A DNA stretch of 22,961 bases. Source: DASYML01 sp036399835 (GTDB taxonomy: Bacteria; Acidobacteriota; Blastocatellia; Pyrinomonadales; Pyrinomonadaceae). The notes under the pieces are model-generated. The model was not told where the DNA came from and searched no databases. It was given only the letters and a program-made list of their open reading frames with translations. Each line of letters begins with the position of its first letter. The first letter of the stretch is position 1. The translations under genes and the position numbers were made by a program. This document shows positions 1 to 7,388 of the stretch, in pieces. The DNA is taken from positions 1-22,961 of the forward strand of contig DASWMI010000065.1 of assembly GCA_036399835.1 (NCBI GenBank), written 5' to 3'.

Positions 1-478
1 CAAGCGCGGAGAAGGTCTGATCGTCTCTCAGTTTCTTATCTATGTTGAGCTGGACCGTAGCATCGTCCGTGCCGTTGGTCCTGGGTGCTGCGGAGCCGCT
101 GGACGTGCTGGTCGAGGGCGCTGACGTTCCGGGAACAGGGACGACGACCGTTTGCGGCGGCTGCTGGACGACGACGGGTTGCTGCTGCTGCGGGGCAGGC
201 TGTTGTTGAATAATGACCGGCTGCTGCTGAACGGGCGTCGGCTGCGAGGTTGCGACGCGGACGTTCATGTTCTCATCCGTCGTCTGGTTACTTCTGGTCA
301 AGGCCCAGGCGATAATCGCCGTCAGCGCGATGGCCGTAATGGCGACCGCCGCGACGACTCCGGTTGAGACTCCGCGACGCTCAGGGATATGTCCCGTCTG
401 TGTGTGGACCACCTCGCGCCGCGTGGTCGGCGTTTCAACCACGACGCGGCTTCTTTTCTGTTCTTCATCGTATGCCAT
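1..478 (-). CDS. membrane-anchored BON-domain protein (C-terminus outside window)
   Basis: I read this frame by hand from ATG at 478; it stays open to base 1, so at least 159 residues are present and the C-terminus lies outside the window. The N-terminal ~45 residues are polar and Arg/Glu rich. One hydrophobic segment follows (Gly-Val-Val-Ala-Ala ... Ile-Ile-Ala-Trp-Ala-Leu, about residues 40-62), then a Gln/Pro/Val-rich linker with several QQQP runs, a Ser/Thr-rich stretch, and finally VQLNIDKKLRDDQTFSAL. That last stretch fits the first helix of a BON domain, a fold found in periplasmic or envelope proteins. A good ribosome site (AGGAGA) lies 7-12 bases before the ATG. The likely topology is a short cytoplasmic tail, one membrane helix and an extended linker carrying the BON domain outside. 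The BON call rests on about 18 residues and is moderate; the membrane anchor is secure. Confidence 0.7.
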   Translation of the reverse strand, partial: MAYDEEQKRSRVVVETPTTRREVVHTQTGHIPERRGVSTGVVAAVAITAIALTAIIAWALTRSNQTTDENMNVRVATSQPTPVQQQPVIIQQQPAPQQQQPVVVQQPPQTVVVPVPGTSAPSTSTSSGSAAPRTNGTDDATVQLNIDKKLRDDQTFSAL

Positions 479-560
479 AAAGCTGTCTCCTAAACCTTTA
501 TTTGTAGAATTAAATGCTGCGAGGCTTCCTCTGCTCGATTAGCGTCTGTCGTTTGAACGT

Positions 561-591
561 CAGAAAGGGTGGCCGAACTTAACGACCACCC
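561..591 (-). terminator. intrinsic terminator after the glycine-zipper gene
   Basis: On the minus strand GGGTGG (586-591) pairs with CCACCC (567-572) around a 13-base loop and is followed by TTTCTG. It lies just after the stop of the 609-1019 gene, so that gene and the downstream BON gene are probably separate transcripts. The T-tract is short. Confidence 0.5.
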
Positions 592-608
592 CCGGCGACG
601 TTCTCTCT

Positions 609-1019
609 TTAATTAGTTCGGCGGCGATAGTGTCGGCTTCTCCTGGTGTAGACATAAGAAGTGCCCGCGCCGATGGCTGCTCCGGCGACCGTGGCCTTCT
701 TGCCGCCGAGCGCAGAACCGACACCGGCTCCGGCGACCGTGCCGCCCGCGACCGTCGCAATACGGCGATTGCGTTGCTTGAAATGCCTGCGCGCGGCGCG
801 TCTGTTCATGGCGTAGACAGTTGCGCCGCCGCCGCCTATGGCCGCGCCCTTCTTGCCGCCGAGGAGCGCGCCCGCAACTGCGCCGCCGCCGATAATCGCC
901 GCCGTGCGCGACTTACGCCCGAAACGTGAGCGACGCCTGCGGTCCTGCGCCGACACCAGAGGCATTGCCAGCTCCGCAAGTAGAACAAAGCAAAGTAGTA
1001 ATAAGACCAATCTCTTCAT
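609..1019 (-). CDS. secreted glycine-zipper protein
   Basis: 136 residues. The first ~24 form a clear signal peptide (KR, then a Leu/Val-rich core, then Val-Ser-Ala before Gln-Asp-Arg). The mature part begins with Arg-rich segments and then has two Gly/Ala-rich zipper segments: AAIIGGGAVAGALLGGKKGA (about 40-59) and VAGGTVAGAGVGSALGGKKA (about 90-109). An Arg/Tyr-rich C-terminus follows. Glycine-zipper segments of this kind insert into or pack on membranes, often in the outer envelope. The two segments look like an internal duplication (both carry LGGKK-A followed by a second Gly/Ala stretch). The start is fixed by a very strong purine-rich ribosome site (GAGGAGGAGG) a few bases upstream. No enzyme function is apparent. 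Family assignment (YMGG/Gly-zipper type) is by composition and spacing only. Confidence 0.75.
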   Translation of the reverse strand: MKRLVLLLLCFVLLAELAMPLVSAQDRRRRSRFGRKSRTAAIIGGGAVAGALLGGKKGAAIGGGGATVYAMNRRAARRHFKQRNRRIATVAGGTVAGAGVGSALGGKKATVAGAAIGAGTSYVYTRRSRHYRRRTN

Positions 1020-1417
1020 CCGTAAACCTCCTCCTCAAAATACCTGTGCCAGGATAGAATTCATCAAGGGAGAGCGACATCGCATACGTCTCTTCTTCAG
1101 CAAATCGTATTCCGTCCAACGACACGCCGCCGCGAAAAGCAGGAAGAGCCTGATTCTCTTGAGTTTCCAGCCCGCTCAAGGGTCATCCGGACGAGGCCGC
1201 TTTGATTTCGGAGCGAATGCATTTAGGACAACTTCGGAAGCGTTGAACGAGGAATAATCAAAGATAAGCTAAAAGAGATTGATTCTTTAACCTTACTTAT
1301 GACTCATTGCTTCAGTGGTCCAGTCAATCAGTGAGACGGCTTGTCTTCATTTATCTTTCACACCGCCCTGGTTCGCGCTCTCGCCTTCATTGGTTTCTAC
1401 CACATCGTTTCTTTTGT
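1020..1417. other. divergent intergenic region
   Basis: About 400 bases between the minus-strand glycine-zipper gene and the plus-strand HDAC-like gene. Apart from the ribosome site at 1026-1037 (for the minus gene) I see no convincing gene. Open frames here have no supporting start or ribosome site. On the minus strand a loose TTGATG (1062-1067) could serve as a -35 element for the glycine-zipper gene. Confidence 0.5.
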
Positions 1418-1446
1418 TTGACCGTTTGTACACTGTCTCGCATAAT
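1418..1446 (+). promoter_or_regulatory. sigma-70-type promoter directly abutting the HDAC-like start codon
   Basis: TTGACC (1418-1423), a 17-base spacer, then CATAAT (1441-1446). Each hexamer is one base from consensus and the spacing is ideal. The ATG is at 1454, so initiation about 7 bases after the -10 element falls on or one base before the start codon. No ribosome site precedes the ATG. Both facts point to a leaderless mRNA. Confidence 0.75.
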
Positions 1447-1453
1447 TCTCTTT

Positions 1454-2416
1454 ATGACGACGGCAATCATTCATCATCCGCTCTTTAGAGAGCACGAGAC
1501 GGGCGAGCATCATCCCGAGAGACCCGAGCGTTATACGGTCGTGATGGAGGCTTTGCGCGGCGATGCGGGATTATGGCCGAAGCTTTTGGAGAGGGAGGCA
1601 GGACCAGCGCCGCGCGGGGTCGTGCAGTCTTGCCACACGCCGCAGCACTTCAAGCGCGTCGAGCGCGCAGTCAGCGAAGGCTTCGGTTATCTGGATGCCG
1701 ATACGGTGGTCTCTTTACGCTCTTTCGATGCGGCCCTGCACGCTGCGGGGGCGGCCTGCCTGGCCGTGGACCTGTTGATGAAGGGCGAGGCCGAGAACGC
1801 CTTTCTGCCCTTGCGCCCACCGGGCCATCACGCGACCTCGGAGACGGCCATGGGCTTCTGCCTTTTTAACAACGTCGCCATCGCCGCGCGTTACGCTCAG
1901 ACTACTTACAGAGAGATTGAACGCGTCGCCGTCATTGATTGGGACGTGCATCACGGCAACGGCACGCAGGGAATTTTTTATGACGACCCGAGCGTCTTCT
2001 TCTTCTCCATGCACCAGTATCCGTGGTATCCGGGGACGGGCGCACGCGGCGAGACGGGCGTCGGGCGCGGGCGCGGCTACTCCCTGAATATTCCGGTGCG
2101 TGCGCAGACCCCGCGCCAAGAGCAGCGGCGTATGTTTCTGGCGGCGCTCGAAGAGATAGGCTCGAAGTTCAAACCCGACCTCGTCATTATCTCTTCAGGG
2201 TTCGATTCGCACGAAGCAGACCCTCTGGGCCAGCTCAAGCTTGAGGATGAAGACTTCGCGCAGATGACCCTGGCCGTCAGGGAGTGGGCTGCGAGCGCCT
2301 GCGCAGGTCGTGTTATTTCCTGCATGGAGGGCGGCTATAATCTTCAGACGCTGGGCCAGACGGCGCGCGCTCATGTCTTGAGCCTGGCGAGCGTCAGGCA
2401 GTCAGGCAGCCAGTAG
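1454..2416 (+). CDS. histone deacetylase / acetoin-utilisation (AcuC-like) family amidohydrolase
   Basis: 320 residues, the usual size for bacterial class II HDAC-like deacetylases. These remove acyl groups from acetyl-lysine or acetyl-polyamines using one zinc. Visible landmarks: HHPERPERY (19-27), RPPGHHA with the catalytic His pair (125-126), FCLFNNVAIAA (135-145), VIDWDVHHGNGTQ with zinc ligands Asp164 and His166, SSGFDSHEADPLG with zinc ligand Asp251, and MEGGYN with the transition-state Tyr295. All catalytic positions are intact. The frame is open further upstream to a TTG at 1307, but those 49 codons encode no family homology and the promoter at 1418-1446 would exclude them, so I start at ATG 1454. 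There is no signal peptide, so it is cytoplasmic. The substrate cannot be told from sequence. It appears monocistronic. Confidence 0.93.
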   Translation: MTTAIIHHPLFREHETGEHHPERPERYTVVMEALRGDAGLWPKLLEREAGPAPRGVVQSCHTPQHFKRVERAVSEGFGYLDADTVVSLRSFDAALHAAGAACLAVDLLMKGEAENAFLPLRPPGHHATSETAMGFCLFNNVAIAARYAQTTYREIERVAVIDWDVHHGNGTQGIFYDDPSVFFFSMHQYPWYPGTGARGETGVGRGRGYSLNIPVRAQTPRQEQRRMFLAALEEIGSKFKPDLVIISSGFDSHEADPLGQLKLEDEDFAQMTLAVREWAASACAGRVISCMEGGYNLQTLGQTARAHVLSLASVRQSGSQ

Positions 2417-2735
2417 TGATGAAGCCTTAGAATCTGCTTAGTGCTTTCAGCTTTTTGCTCACAGCCTATTGCTCAAGGCTTGCCGCTCAACGCTTACGGC
2501 CTACAAATAATGTTTGCTCATCGGCGTGTTCGTGCGCTAAACTTCGCGTCACTTAATGTTTCGGGGCGGTAGAAAGCCTTGCCTGCGAGACATTTGAAAG
2601 AGAAGCTGCGCTGACCCTTTCGAGACGCTCCATGACTGCCGGGAAAGCCAGAGACAACAGAGCGCAGGGCGCTCGCCCAAGTTAGATGAAAGCCGGAGCG
2701 CACTTCCCCGTGCTTTCAAACGGAGACAAGAGACC
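2417..2735. other. intergenic region with degenerate GCTTN/GCTCA repeats
   Basis: 319 bases without a supportable gene. From about 2440 to 2505 the sequence is a low-complexity run of related words (GCTTTTTGCTCA, CCTATTGCTCA, CTTGCCGCTCA, ACGCTTACGG), like a decayed tandem repeat. The remainder is ordinary. A ribosome site (GGAGA) for the next gene lies at 2721-2725. Confidence 0.45.
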
Positions 2736-3038
2736 ATGCCAGACGTAGACATCACGTGCGCCGAATGCGGCGAGACGTTCCCCTTTACCGAACGCGAACA
2801 GGACTATTACAGCTCGCGTAATCTCTCACAACCGAAGCGTTGCAAGACTTGCCGCGACGCGCGGCGCTCGCAGTTTGGAGGCAATCAGAGAGGCGGCAGC
2901 GGCGAAGAGCGCCAGCGCTTTGAGATTACCTGCGACCAGTGCGGCAGAACAGACACGGTGCCCTTTAAGCCTTCGAGCGGCAGACCCGTGCTCTGTAGTA
3001 GCTGCTTTAGCGCCGGTCGTGAGCAGCAGCGAACCTGA
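2736..3038 (+). CDS. double zinc-ribbon protein
   Basis: 100 residues containing two zinc ribbons. The first has CAEC (residues 8-11) and CKTC (36-39), with the TFPFTEREQDYY signature of the small probable zinc-ribbon family. The second has CDQC (66-69) and CSSC (87-90), with the VPFKPSSGRPVLC signature of a different small zinc-ribbon type. A Gly/Arg-rich linker, about residues 46-60, joins them. All eight cysteines are present, so two zinc ions are expected. Such proteins are small and cytoplasmic and are often tied to nucleic-acid or ribosome-related roles, but the exact function is not established. ATG 2736 is preceded by a GGAGA ribosome site about 10 bases upstream. A GC-rich hairpin follows the gene. 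Confidence 0.85.
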   Translation: MPDVDITCAECGETFPFTEREQDYYSSRNLSQPKRCKTCRDARRSQFGGNQRGGSGEERQRFEITCDQCGRTDTVPFKPSSGRPVLCSSCFSAGREQQRT

Positions 3039-3055
3039 ACGACAGCACGCGCGCC

Positions 3056-3089
3056 GGAAGCGGCTGTGAACAAATTTGCAGCCGCTCCC
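3056..3089 (+). terminator. GC-rich hairpin after the zinc-ribbon gene
   Basis: AGCGGCTG (3059-3066) pairs with CAGCCGCT (3079-3086) around a 12-base loop. Flanking GG/CC can extend the stem past one mismatch. There is no T-tract after it (CCCGTATAT follows), so termination is only probable. Confidence 0.4.
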
Positions 3090-3235
3090 GTATATCCGGT
3101 TTGACGCAGGGAAATTGCCAGCGAACAGGGTTGGGCTGAGCTACTGGCCTTGAGCCGCAGCCCGTATCAAAGAAACATCTGCGGCTGTACATCTCGTCCG
3201 GGAGACTTTAGCCGAATCGTCATCTTCTGATTTTG

Positions 3236-4030
3236 ATGAGCTACGAAACTATCCAATTTGAACTCCGCGAAGGCGTGGCGCTCATCACGCTCAATCGTCC
3301 CGCTGCGCTCAACGCTTTGACGATGCAGATGGGGCGAGAGTTTCTCGGCGCGACCGATGAAGCGCGCGAGCGCGGAGCGCGTGCGGCCATCCTGACGGGA
3401 GCAGGACGCGCCTTCTGTGCGGGCGGCGACCTGCGCGAGATGCAGCAGATGGCCGAGAGAGAAGGCAGGATAGAAGCCTTCTTTGATGAGCCTCTGCGCC
3501 TGCTGCACGATTGCGTACTGCAAATCAGGCGCATGCCTCTGCCCGTCATCGCCGCCGTTAACGGCGCGGCTTCCGGTGCCGGATGCAACCTGGCGCTCGC
3601 CTGCGATCTGGTCGTCGCCAGTGAGAGCGCTCGTTTTAACCAGGCCTTTATCAAGATCGGCCTGACGCCTGATTGCGGCGGGACCTTTATCCTGCCGCGC
3701 CTCGTCGGGATGAGACGCGCGACGGAGCTTTTGATGACGGGCGAGGTCGTGGATGCCGGGAGCGCTCTTGAGATGGGCATGATTAACCAGGTCGTGCCGG
3801 ATGAGAAGCTTTTGGAGACGGCTCAAGCGCTCGCTCTACAAATGGCAAGCGCGCCGACCGCAGCTATCAGCCGGATCAAGGAGCTGCTGGACCAGAGCGC
3901 GACTAATGATTACGGAGCGCAACTGGAACTGGAACGCCAAGTCCAGATTCAGTCAGGACAGACAAAAGATTTCAGAGAGGGCGTCGCAGCCTTTATAGAA
4001 AAACGGCCACCAGGGTTTCTCGGTGGATAA
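3236..4030 (+). CDS. enoyl-CoA hydratase/isomerase family protein, PaaG-like
   Basis: 264 residues, full length for the crotonase superfamily. The oxyanion-hole loops are clear: GAGRAFCAGGDL (55-66) and NGAASGAGCNLALACD (109-124). The two glutamates of classic enoyl-CoA hydratase are absent: the first position is Asn118 in GCNLALACD and the second is Phe138 in NQAFIKIG. Instead it has TPDCGGTFILPRLVG (144-158) with an Asp at 146 and a C-terminal DFREGVAAFIEKRPP. This resembles ring-1,2-epoxyphenylacetyl-CoA isomerase (PaaG) and related double-bond isomerases, where an Asp does the acid-base work. I therefore favour an isomerase over a hydratase. The ATG at 3236 directly follows an in-frame TTG and lacks a clear ribosome site. 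No other paa genes are nearby, so the substrate is open. A strong terminator follows. Confidence 0.85.
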   Translation: MSYETIQFELREGVALITLNRPAALNALTMQMGREFLGATDEARERGARAAILTGAGRAFCAGGDLREMQQMAEREGRIEAFFDEPLRLLHDCVLQIRRMPLPVIAAVNGAASGAGCNLALACDLVVASESARFNQAFIKIGLTPDCGGTFILPRLVGMRRATELLMTGEVVDAGSALEMGMINQVVPDEKLLETAQALALQMASAPTAAISRIKELLDQSATNDYGAQLELERQVQIQSGQTKDFREGVAAFIEKRPPGFLGG

Positions 4031-4057
4031 AACGTTTTCAAAACCGACACAGGCTGC

Positions 4058-4092
4058 GAGCCGCCAGGACAAAATCCGGCGGCTCTTCTTAT
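4058..4092 (+). terminator. intrinsic terminator after the PaaG-like gene
   Basis: GAGCCGCC (4058-4065) pairs with GGCGGCTC (4078-4085). Past one bulged A, GGA/TCC extends the stem to 11 pairs around a CAAAA loop. It is followed by TTCTTATT. It fits a classic rho-independent terminator and lies 28 bases after the stop codon. Confidence 0.8.
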
Positions 4093-4149
4093 TGGCCGAA
4101 GGGTCTGGAAAAAAGAGAAGAGGAGTGAAGGGTTGGAAAAAGAAGCGAG

Positions 4150-4170
4150 GTTGATTGAGACGGAATCAAC
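4150..4170. promoter_or_regulatory. inverted repeat upstream of the MFS gene
   Basis: GTTGATT (4150-4156) and AATCAAC (4164-4170) are perfect 7-base arms around GAGACGG. The site lies 45 bases before the MFS start, a reasonable place for an operator. No partner regulator is evident in the window. Confidence 0.35.
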
Positions 4171-4215
4171 GGCCCTTGAAGCCACCAATCCCCGGACCAG
4201 TTTCGTGAGGTGTTT

Positions 4216-5559
4216 ATGGCAACGCTGACTTACAGGAAGTTACTGCGCGACAATCGTTCCTTCAGGAGATTGCTGTCGGGGCAGGTCGTCTCGGAGCTTG
4301 GCAACTGGTTCAACTTTATTGCCGTGCTCGGATTGGTCCGCACGGTCTCGCTGGGTGCGCCGGAAGCGACGGCTGTACTGATCGTGCTGCGTCTGGCTCC
4401 CTTCGCTCTTTTTGCGCCCATCGCTGGCGCATTCGCCGACCGCTGGTCGCGCAGGGCCTTGATGATTGGCTCAGACCTGGCGCGCGCCGTCTTCGCGCTC
4501 GGCTTTCTGCTCGTCAGAGGACCGGAAGACATCTGGATAGCATACGTCTGCACGGCCATCTCGACGCTGCTGGCGGCCTTCTTCGAGGCCGCGAAGAATG
4601 CTTCGATGCCGAACATCACGGGCGGGCAGGGTCTGCTGGCCGGAAACGCGCTGATGTTCTCGACGCGCTTTCTGTTGATGTCGCTCGGCGCGGCGCTCGG
4701 CGGCGCAGCCTCCGCACGCTTCGGTTACGAGGCCGCCTTCATCATCAACGCGCTCTCCTTTCTGGTCTCAGCTTACTCCATCTGGCTCATCCCTGAGCAC
4801 GCGATGAGAGAGGCCGACGATGAAGCCAAGGCTGGACCAGTTGAAGGGCGCGGACGTGTGCGCGTGTGGAGCGACATGCGCGAAGCCTGGGCCTACATCA
4901 TGGAGCACAGGGTGGTGGCCGCTTTGCTGGGGCTGAATATCCTGTGGGCCACCGGCGGCGGGGCCTTGAATCTGATTTATGACCGGCTGGGCGGAGTCGT
5001 CTTCGCTGAGCGCGGCGGGCTGAAGGGAGACGCAGGCGTCGCCGCGCTTTATACAGCCGCCGGAGCGGGGCTGTTTGTCGGGATGCTGCTCGCGCGGCGT
5101 GCCGGAGCGCACGTCGAGCTACACGGAAAGACGGCGCCCTTTATCGGCTGGATGATCTTCGCGCACGGGCTGCTGCTGGCCCTCGCCGGATTGATGCCGA
5201 CGCTCTGGCTGGTCGGACTCATGTTCTTTCTCTCTCGCGTCGTGATCGGGATAGAGTTTGCCATACAGGATACTCTCTTGATGCGGCTCTTGCCTGATAA
5301 CCTGCGCGGGCGCGTGATTACGACCGACCGCGCGGCGGAGATTTCCGTGATGAGCATGACGACTGTCTTTTACGGCTGGATGCTGCACAGCATCACGCCG
5401 CAGACCTTGACCATCATCTCAGGTCTACTCTCGGCCAGCCCGGGCATCATCTGGCTGCTGCTCCTCCTGGCGGGCAAACTCCGGCTGCCTGCGCAGAAGG
5501 AGGCGCAAGAGGCTACGCCCGAACGAGAGGAAGACGCAGCTCTGGCTTCAACCGTATAA
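4216..5559 (+). CDS. MFS transporter, DHA3/EntS-like exporter
   Basis: 447 residues with about 10-12 hydrophobic segments, the usual layout of a proton-coupled Major Facilitator Superfamily exporter. The N-terminal SGQVVSELGNWFNFIAVLGL (21-40) is typical of the MFS_3/DHA3 group (enterobactin- and macrolide-type exporters). A motif-A-like loop, GAFADRWSRRALM (71-83), lies between helices 2 and 3. The second half has DNLRGRVITTDRAAEI, the corresponding RGRV loop of this group. The C-terminal ~25 residues are charged and cytoplasmic. A GTG at 4210 is in frame, but ATG 4216 has GAGG (4207-4210) at the right distance, so I use the ATG. The gene stands alone between two terminators. Substrate is unknown; efflux of a small toxic or siderophore-like molecule is typical of the group. 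Confidence 0.9.
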   Translation: MATLTYRKLLRDNRSFRRLLSGQVVSELGNWFNFIAVLGLVRTVSLGAPEATAVLIVLRLAPFALFAPIAGAFADRWSRRALMIGSDLARAVFALGFLLVRGPEDIWIAYVCTAISTLLAAFFEAAKNASMPNITGGQGLLAGNALMFSTRFLLMSLGAALGGAASARFGYEAAFIINALSFLVSAYSIWLIPEHAMREADDEAKAGPVEGRGRVRVWSDMREAWAYIMEHRVVAALLGLNILWATGGGALNLIYDRLGGVVFAERGGLKGDAGVAALYTAAGAGLFVGMLLARRAGAHVELHGKTAPFIGWMIFAHGLLLALAGLMPTLWLVGLMFFLSRVVIGIEFAIQDTLLMRLLPDNLRGRVITTDRAAEISVMSMTTVFYGWMLHSITPQTLTIISGLLSASPGIIWLLLLLAGKLRLPAQKEAQEATPEREEDAALASTV

Positions 5560-5560
5560 A

Positions 5561-5640
5561 AGAGAGTCGCGTCAGAAATGACCGAAGACAAGCGAGTATC
5601 TTGTCTTCAGTTGTCCCTCACGCGACTCTCTCTTTTTCTT
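5561..5640. terminator. nested double-stem terminator between convergent genes
   Basis: Outer arms AGAGAGTCGCGT (5561-5572) and ACGCGACTCTCT (5620-5631) pair perfectly over 12 bases. Inside them GAAGACAAG (5584-5592) pairs with CTTGTCTTC (5600-5608) around a 7-base loop. On the plus strand the outer stem is followed by CTTTTTCTT, ending the MFS transcript. On the minus strand it can end the 6583-5645 transcript, with a short CTTTT after it. Confidence 0.75.
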
Positions 5641-5644
5641 CTCG

Positions 5645-6583
5645 TTAGGCTGTGATAATCACTGCGCGTGTGCCCATCAGCTCTGTGAAATCCTTGGTGT
5701 AAATATTTTCGACGCGGCGCACGCGGCCTATGGTTTCGACCAGTTCCTGCGTGGAGACGAAACCGTCTTCGGCGTAAGCGATGGCCCAGGCCGGAAGATG
5801 CGCCGCCGTCCGCAGCAGCTCTTCGACCAGTTGAAGATACTGCTGTCTGGTTTCGACGTATGAGCCTAGCCTGCCCGCTCGCCTGCGCTCAAGCTCGTCC
5901 CAGAAATCGCTCCCGCCGCGGACCCATTCTTCGCGCCACGCGAGGACCGAATTACGACGCGGCGGGCGACCGCCCCTGGCACGCGGCAGACGCAGAAAGA
6001 GGAGGTCCGTGCGCTGCTCCGCGATAAATTCATGCGCGTCCATGTTGGCGCTCGTGTTGCGCTGAGTATTGTTAAAGAGTCTGGGTTGCGCCTGCCATGC
6101 GCGGCGAAAAACGTCTGCGAGCGCCAGCGGTTGCCTGAGCCGCCTGGTCTCTTCGTCAAAGGATAAAACATAGTCTCCGACCATCATTCCGAGCGAGAGG
6201 GCCAGCGCACGCGCCGTCGGCGTGGCAAGCCTCTCAGCATTGACCCGCACGTTATCGAACCACCAGGCGTCCATCTCGCTGAACCACTGGCCCAGCGCCG
6301 CGTTAGACAGTTTGGCGCGCGGGACATAAGCATCTTCAAGCAGGAGTTCGAGGTCGTCTTCCGTCAGCCGCTCAGTATTGTTTTCGATATAGGCCGTGGC
6401 TTTGGTCCAGGCCCATTGCGAAGAGTCTGCGGCGGCAACGCGCACGTTCCAACGTTTGAGATAAAGACCTAAATCCGGCTCGCCCGCAAAGCCAAGCGCG
6501 ACGGATTTGAAGTCCAGGCGACGCAGCACTCCAAGCTCGAAAGCGAGCCAGCCGTTTTGTGTGATGCCGTTATAAGTAAGCAT
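5645..6583 (-). CDS. D12-class (Dam-like) adenine-methyltransferase homologue lacking the catalytic motif
   Basis: 312 residues, near the usual size of D12-class N6-adenine methyltransferases, and the landmarks fall in the right order. YNG near the start stands in for the Y-x-G-x-K motif. LGFAGEPDLGLYLKRWNVRV (30-49) matches the SAM-binding F-x-G-x-G region, followed by an acidic Asp53. NMDAHEFI (180-187) sits where D12 enzymes carry C/N-x-D-F. A C-terminal stretch LPAWAIAYAEDGFVSTQELV (263-282) resembles the late S-Y-N-x-x-G strand. The catalytic D/N-P-P-Y is replaced by LRLP (197-200) and the F-x-G-x-G glycines are partly lost, so it is unlikely to methylate DNA. It follows the HD-GYP gene by 60 bases on the same strand and may share its transcript. 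The family call is my inference from motif order; a plain hypothetical is the fallback. Confidence 0.5.
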   Translation of the reverse strand: MLTYNGITQNGWLAFELGVLRRLDFKSVALGFAGEPDLGLYLKRWNVRVAAADSSQWAWTKATAYIENNTERLTEDDLELLLEDAYVPRAKLSNAALGQWFSEMDAWWFDNVRVNAERLATPTARALALSLGMMVGDYVLSFDEETRRLRQPLALADVFRRAWQAQPRLFNNTQRNTSANMDAHEFIAEQRTDLLFLRLPRARGGRPPRRNSVLAWREEWVRGGSDFWDELERRRAGRLGSYVETRQQYLQLVEELLRTAAHLPAWAIAYAEDGFVSTQELVETIGRVRRVENIYTKDFTELMGTRAVIITA

Positions 6584-6643
6584 AAAAATCAGTCATTCAA
6601 AATTCAGCAGCCGGGAGACGGAAGCCGAAAGACGGTCAGCACG

Positions 6644-7342
6644 TCATGGCTTGTATTCGGCGACCTGTGGCAGTTGGCTCTCTGATGCGTAGCTCTCTTC
6701 TGTCTCGCGTCTGAAGGTTTCCGTCTCCGGGCCGAGAGCATAAGATTGAAGGTCGGCCAGCGGCTCAAGCGAGAGAAAGGCCATCACGACGCGCGGGTCG
6801 AATTCGAGTCCGGCCCAATCAACCAGATGCTGGCGCGCTTCGTCTACTGTCAGCGCGGCCCTGTAAGGACGCTGGTCCGTGAGCGCGGCATAGGCATCGG
6901 CGACGCGCAGGATGCGCGCGGGCAAGGGAATCTGCTCGCGCCGCAAAGCATCCGGGTAGCCGCAGCCGTTCCACCATTCCTGATGCCAGCGGACCAGTAG
7001 CTGCGCGCCGCGATCCGCCCCGGCGCGTGCCGCTTCCTGCTCTCCGATGACAGGATGACGCGCGAGGTCCAGTCTCTCATCATCCGAGAGCGGTCCGGCG
7101 CGCTTGATGTAGCTACGCTCCATCGCCACTTCGCCGAGGTCGTGAGCGAGCGCGGCGATGCGCAGGCTGGCACGGTCTTCACGCGCCAGGTGAAAACTCT
7201 TCGCCAGCTCGTCTGCCAGCCTGGCGATCCGCGCAGCGTGCGGATGAGCATACATCTCAAAATCATCCGTCGCCGCAGCCAGCCGCATAAACGCCTCTGT
7301 CGCGACCCTCTCGTCATAAAGTTTACTTTGAGTGGACATCAT
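6644..7342 (-). CDS. HD-GYP-like phosphohydrolase (possible cyclic-di-GMP phosphodiesterase)
   Basis: 232 residues with an HD domain over roughly 30-195. Landmarks of the HD-GYP subfamily are visible: the HD pair in AHDLGE (His67-Asp68), HPVIGE with His96, WHQEWWNGCGYP (119-130) corresponding to HHE-x-x-DG-x-GYP, and RVADAYAALTDQRPYR (146-161). HD-GYP proteins hydrolyse cyclic di-GMP using two or three metals. Here the lysine after HD-x-G is Glu71 and the second His-Glu motif is altered (HQEWW), so activity or substrate may differ. There is no attached receiver domain, unlike many HD-GYP proteins. Two start codons lie in tandem (7342 and 7339) and there is no good ribosome site. It begins 46 bases after the DUF4388-DnaJ gene, so co-transcription is likely. 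Confidence 0.85.
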   Translation of the reverse strand: MMSTQSKLYDERVATEAFMRLAAATDDFEMYAHPHAARIARLADELAKSFHLAREDRASLRIAALAHDLGEVAMERSYIKRAGPLSDDERLDLARHPVIGEQEAARAGADRGAQLLVRWHQEWWNGCGYPDALRREQIPLPARILRVADAYAALTDQRPYRAALTVDEARQHLVDWAGLEFDPRVVMAFLSLEPLADLQSYALGPETETFRRETEESYASESQLPQVAEYKP

Positions 7343-7388
7343 ATAATTTGGCTCGCCGGTAGTTTAAAAGCCTGTAGACAGTCATTTC

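Noticed and set aside
1040..1056. Sigma-54-type promoter (TGGCAC) for the glycine-zipper gene
   Set aside because: The -24 half is present on the minus strand, but the -12 half reads TTTT instead of TTGC.
1307..1453. N-terminal extension of the HDAC-like protein from TTG 1307
   Set aside because: The 49 extra codons do not match the family and contain the promoter hexamers.
3167..3826. 219-residue antisense frame over the PaaG-like gene
   Set aside because: It shadows a well-conserved enzyme, has no recognisable domain and no ribosome site.
4210..4215. GTG start for the MFS transporter
   Set aside because: It overlaps the ribosome site GAGG that correctly serves ATG 4216.
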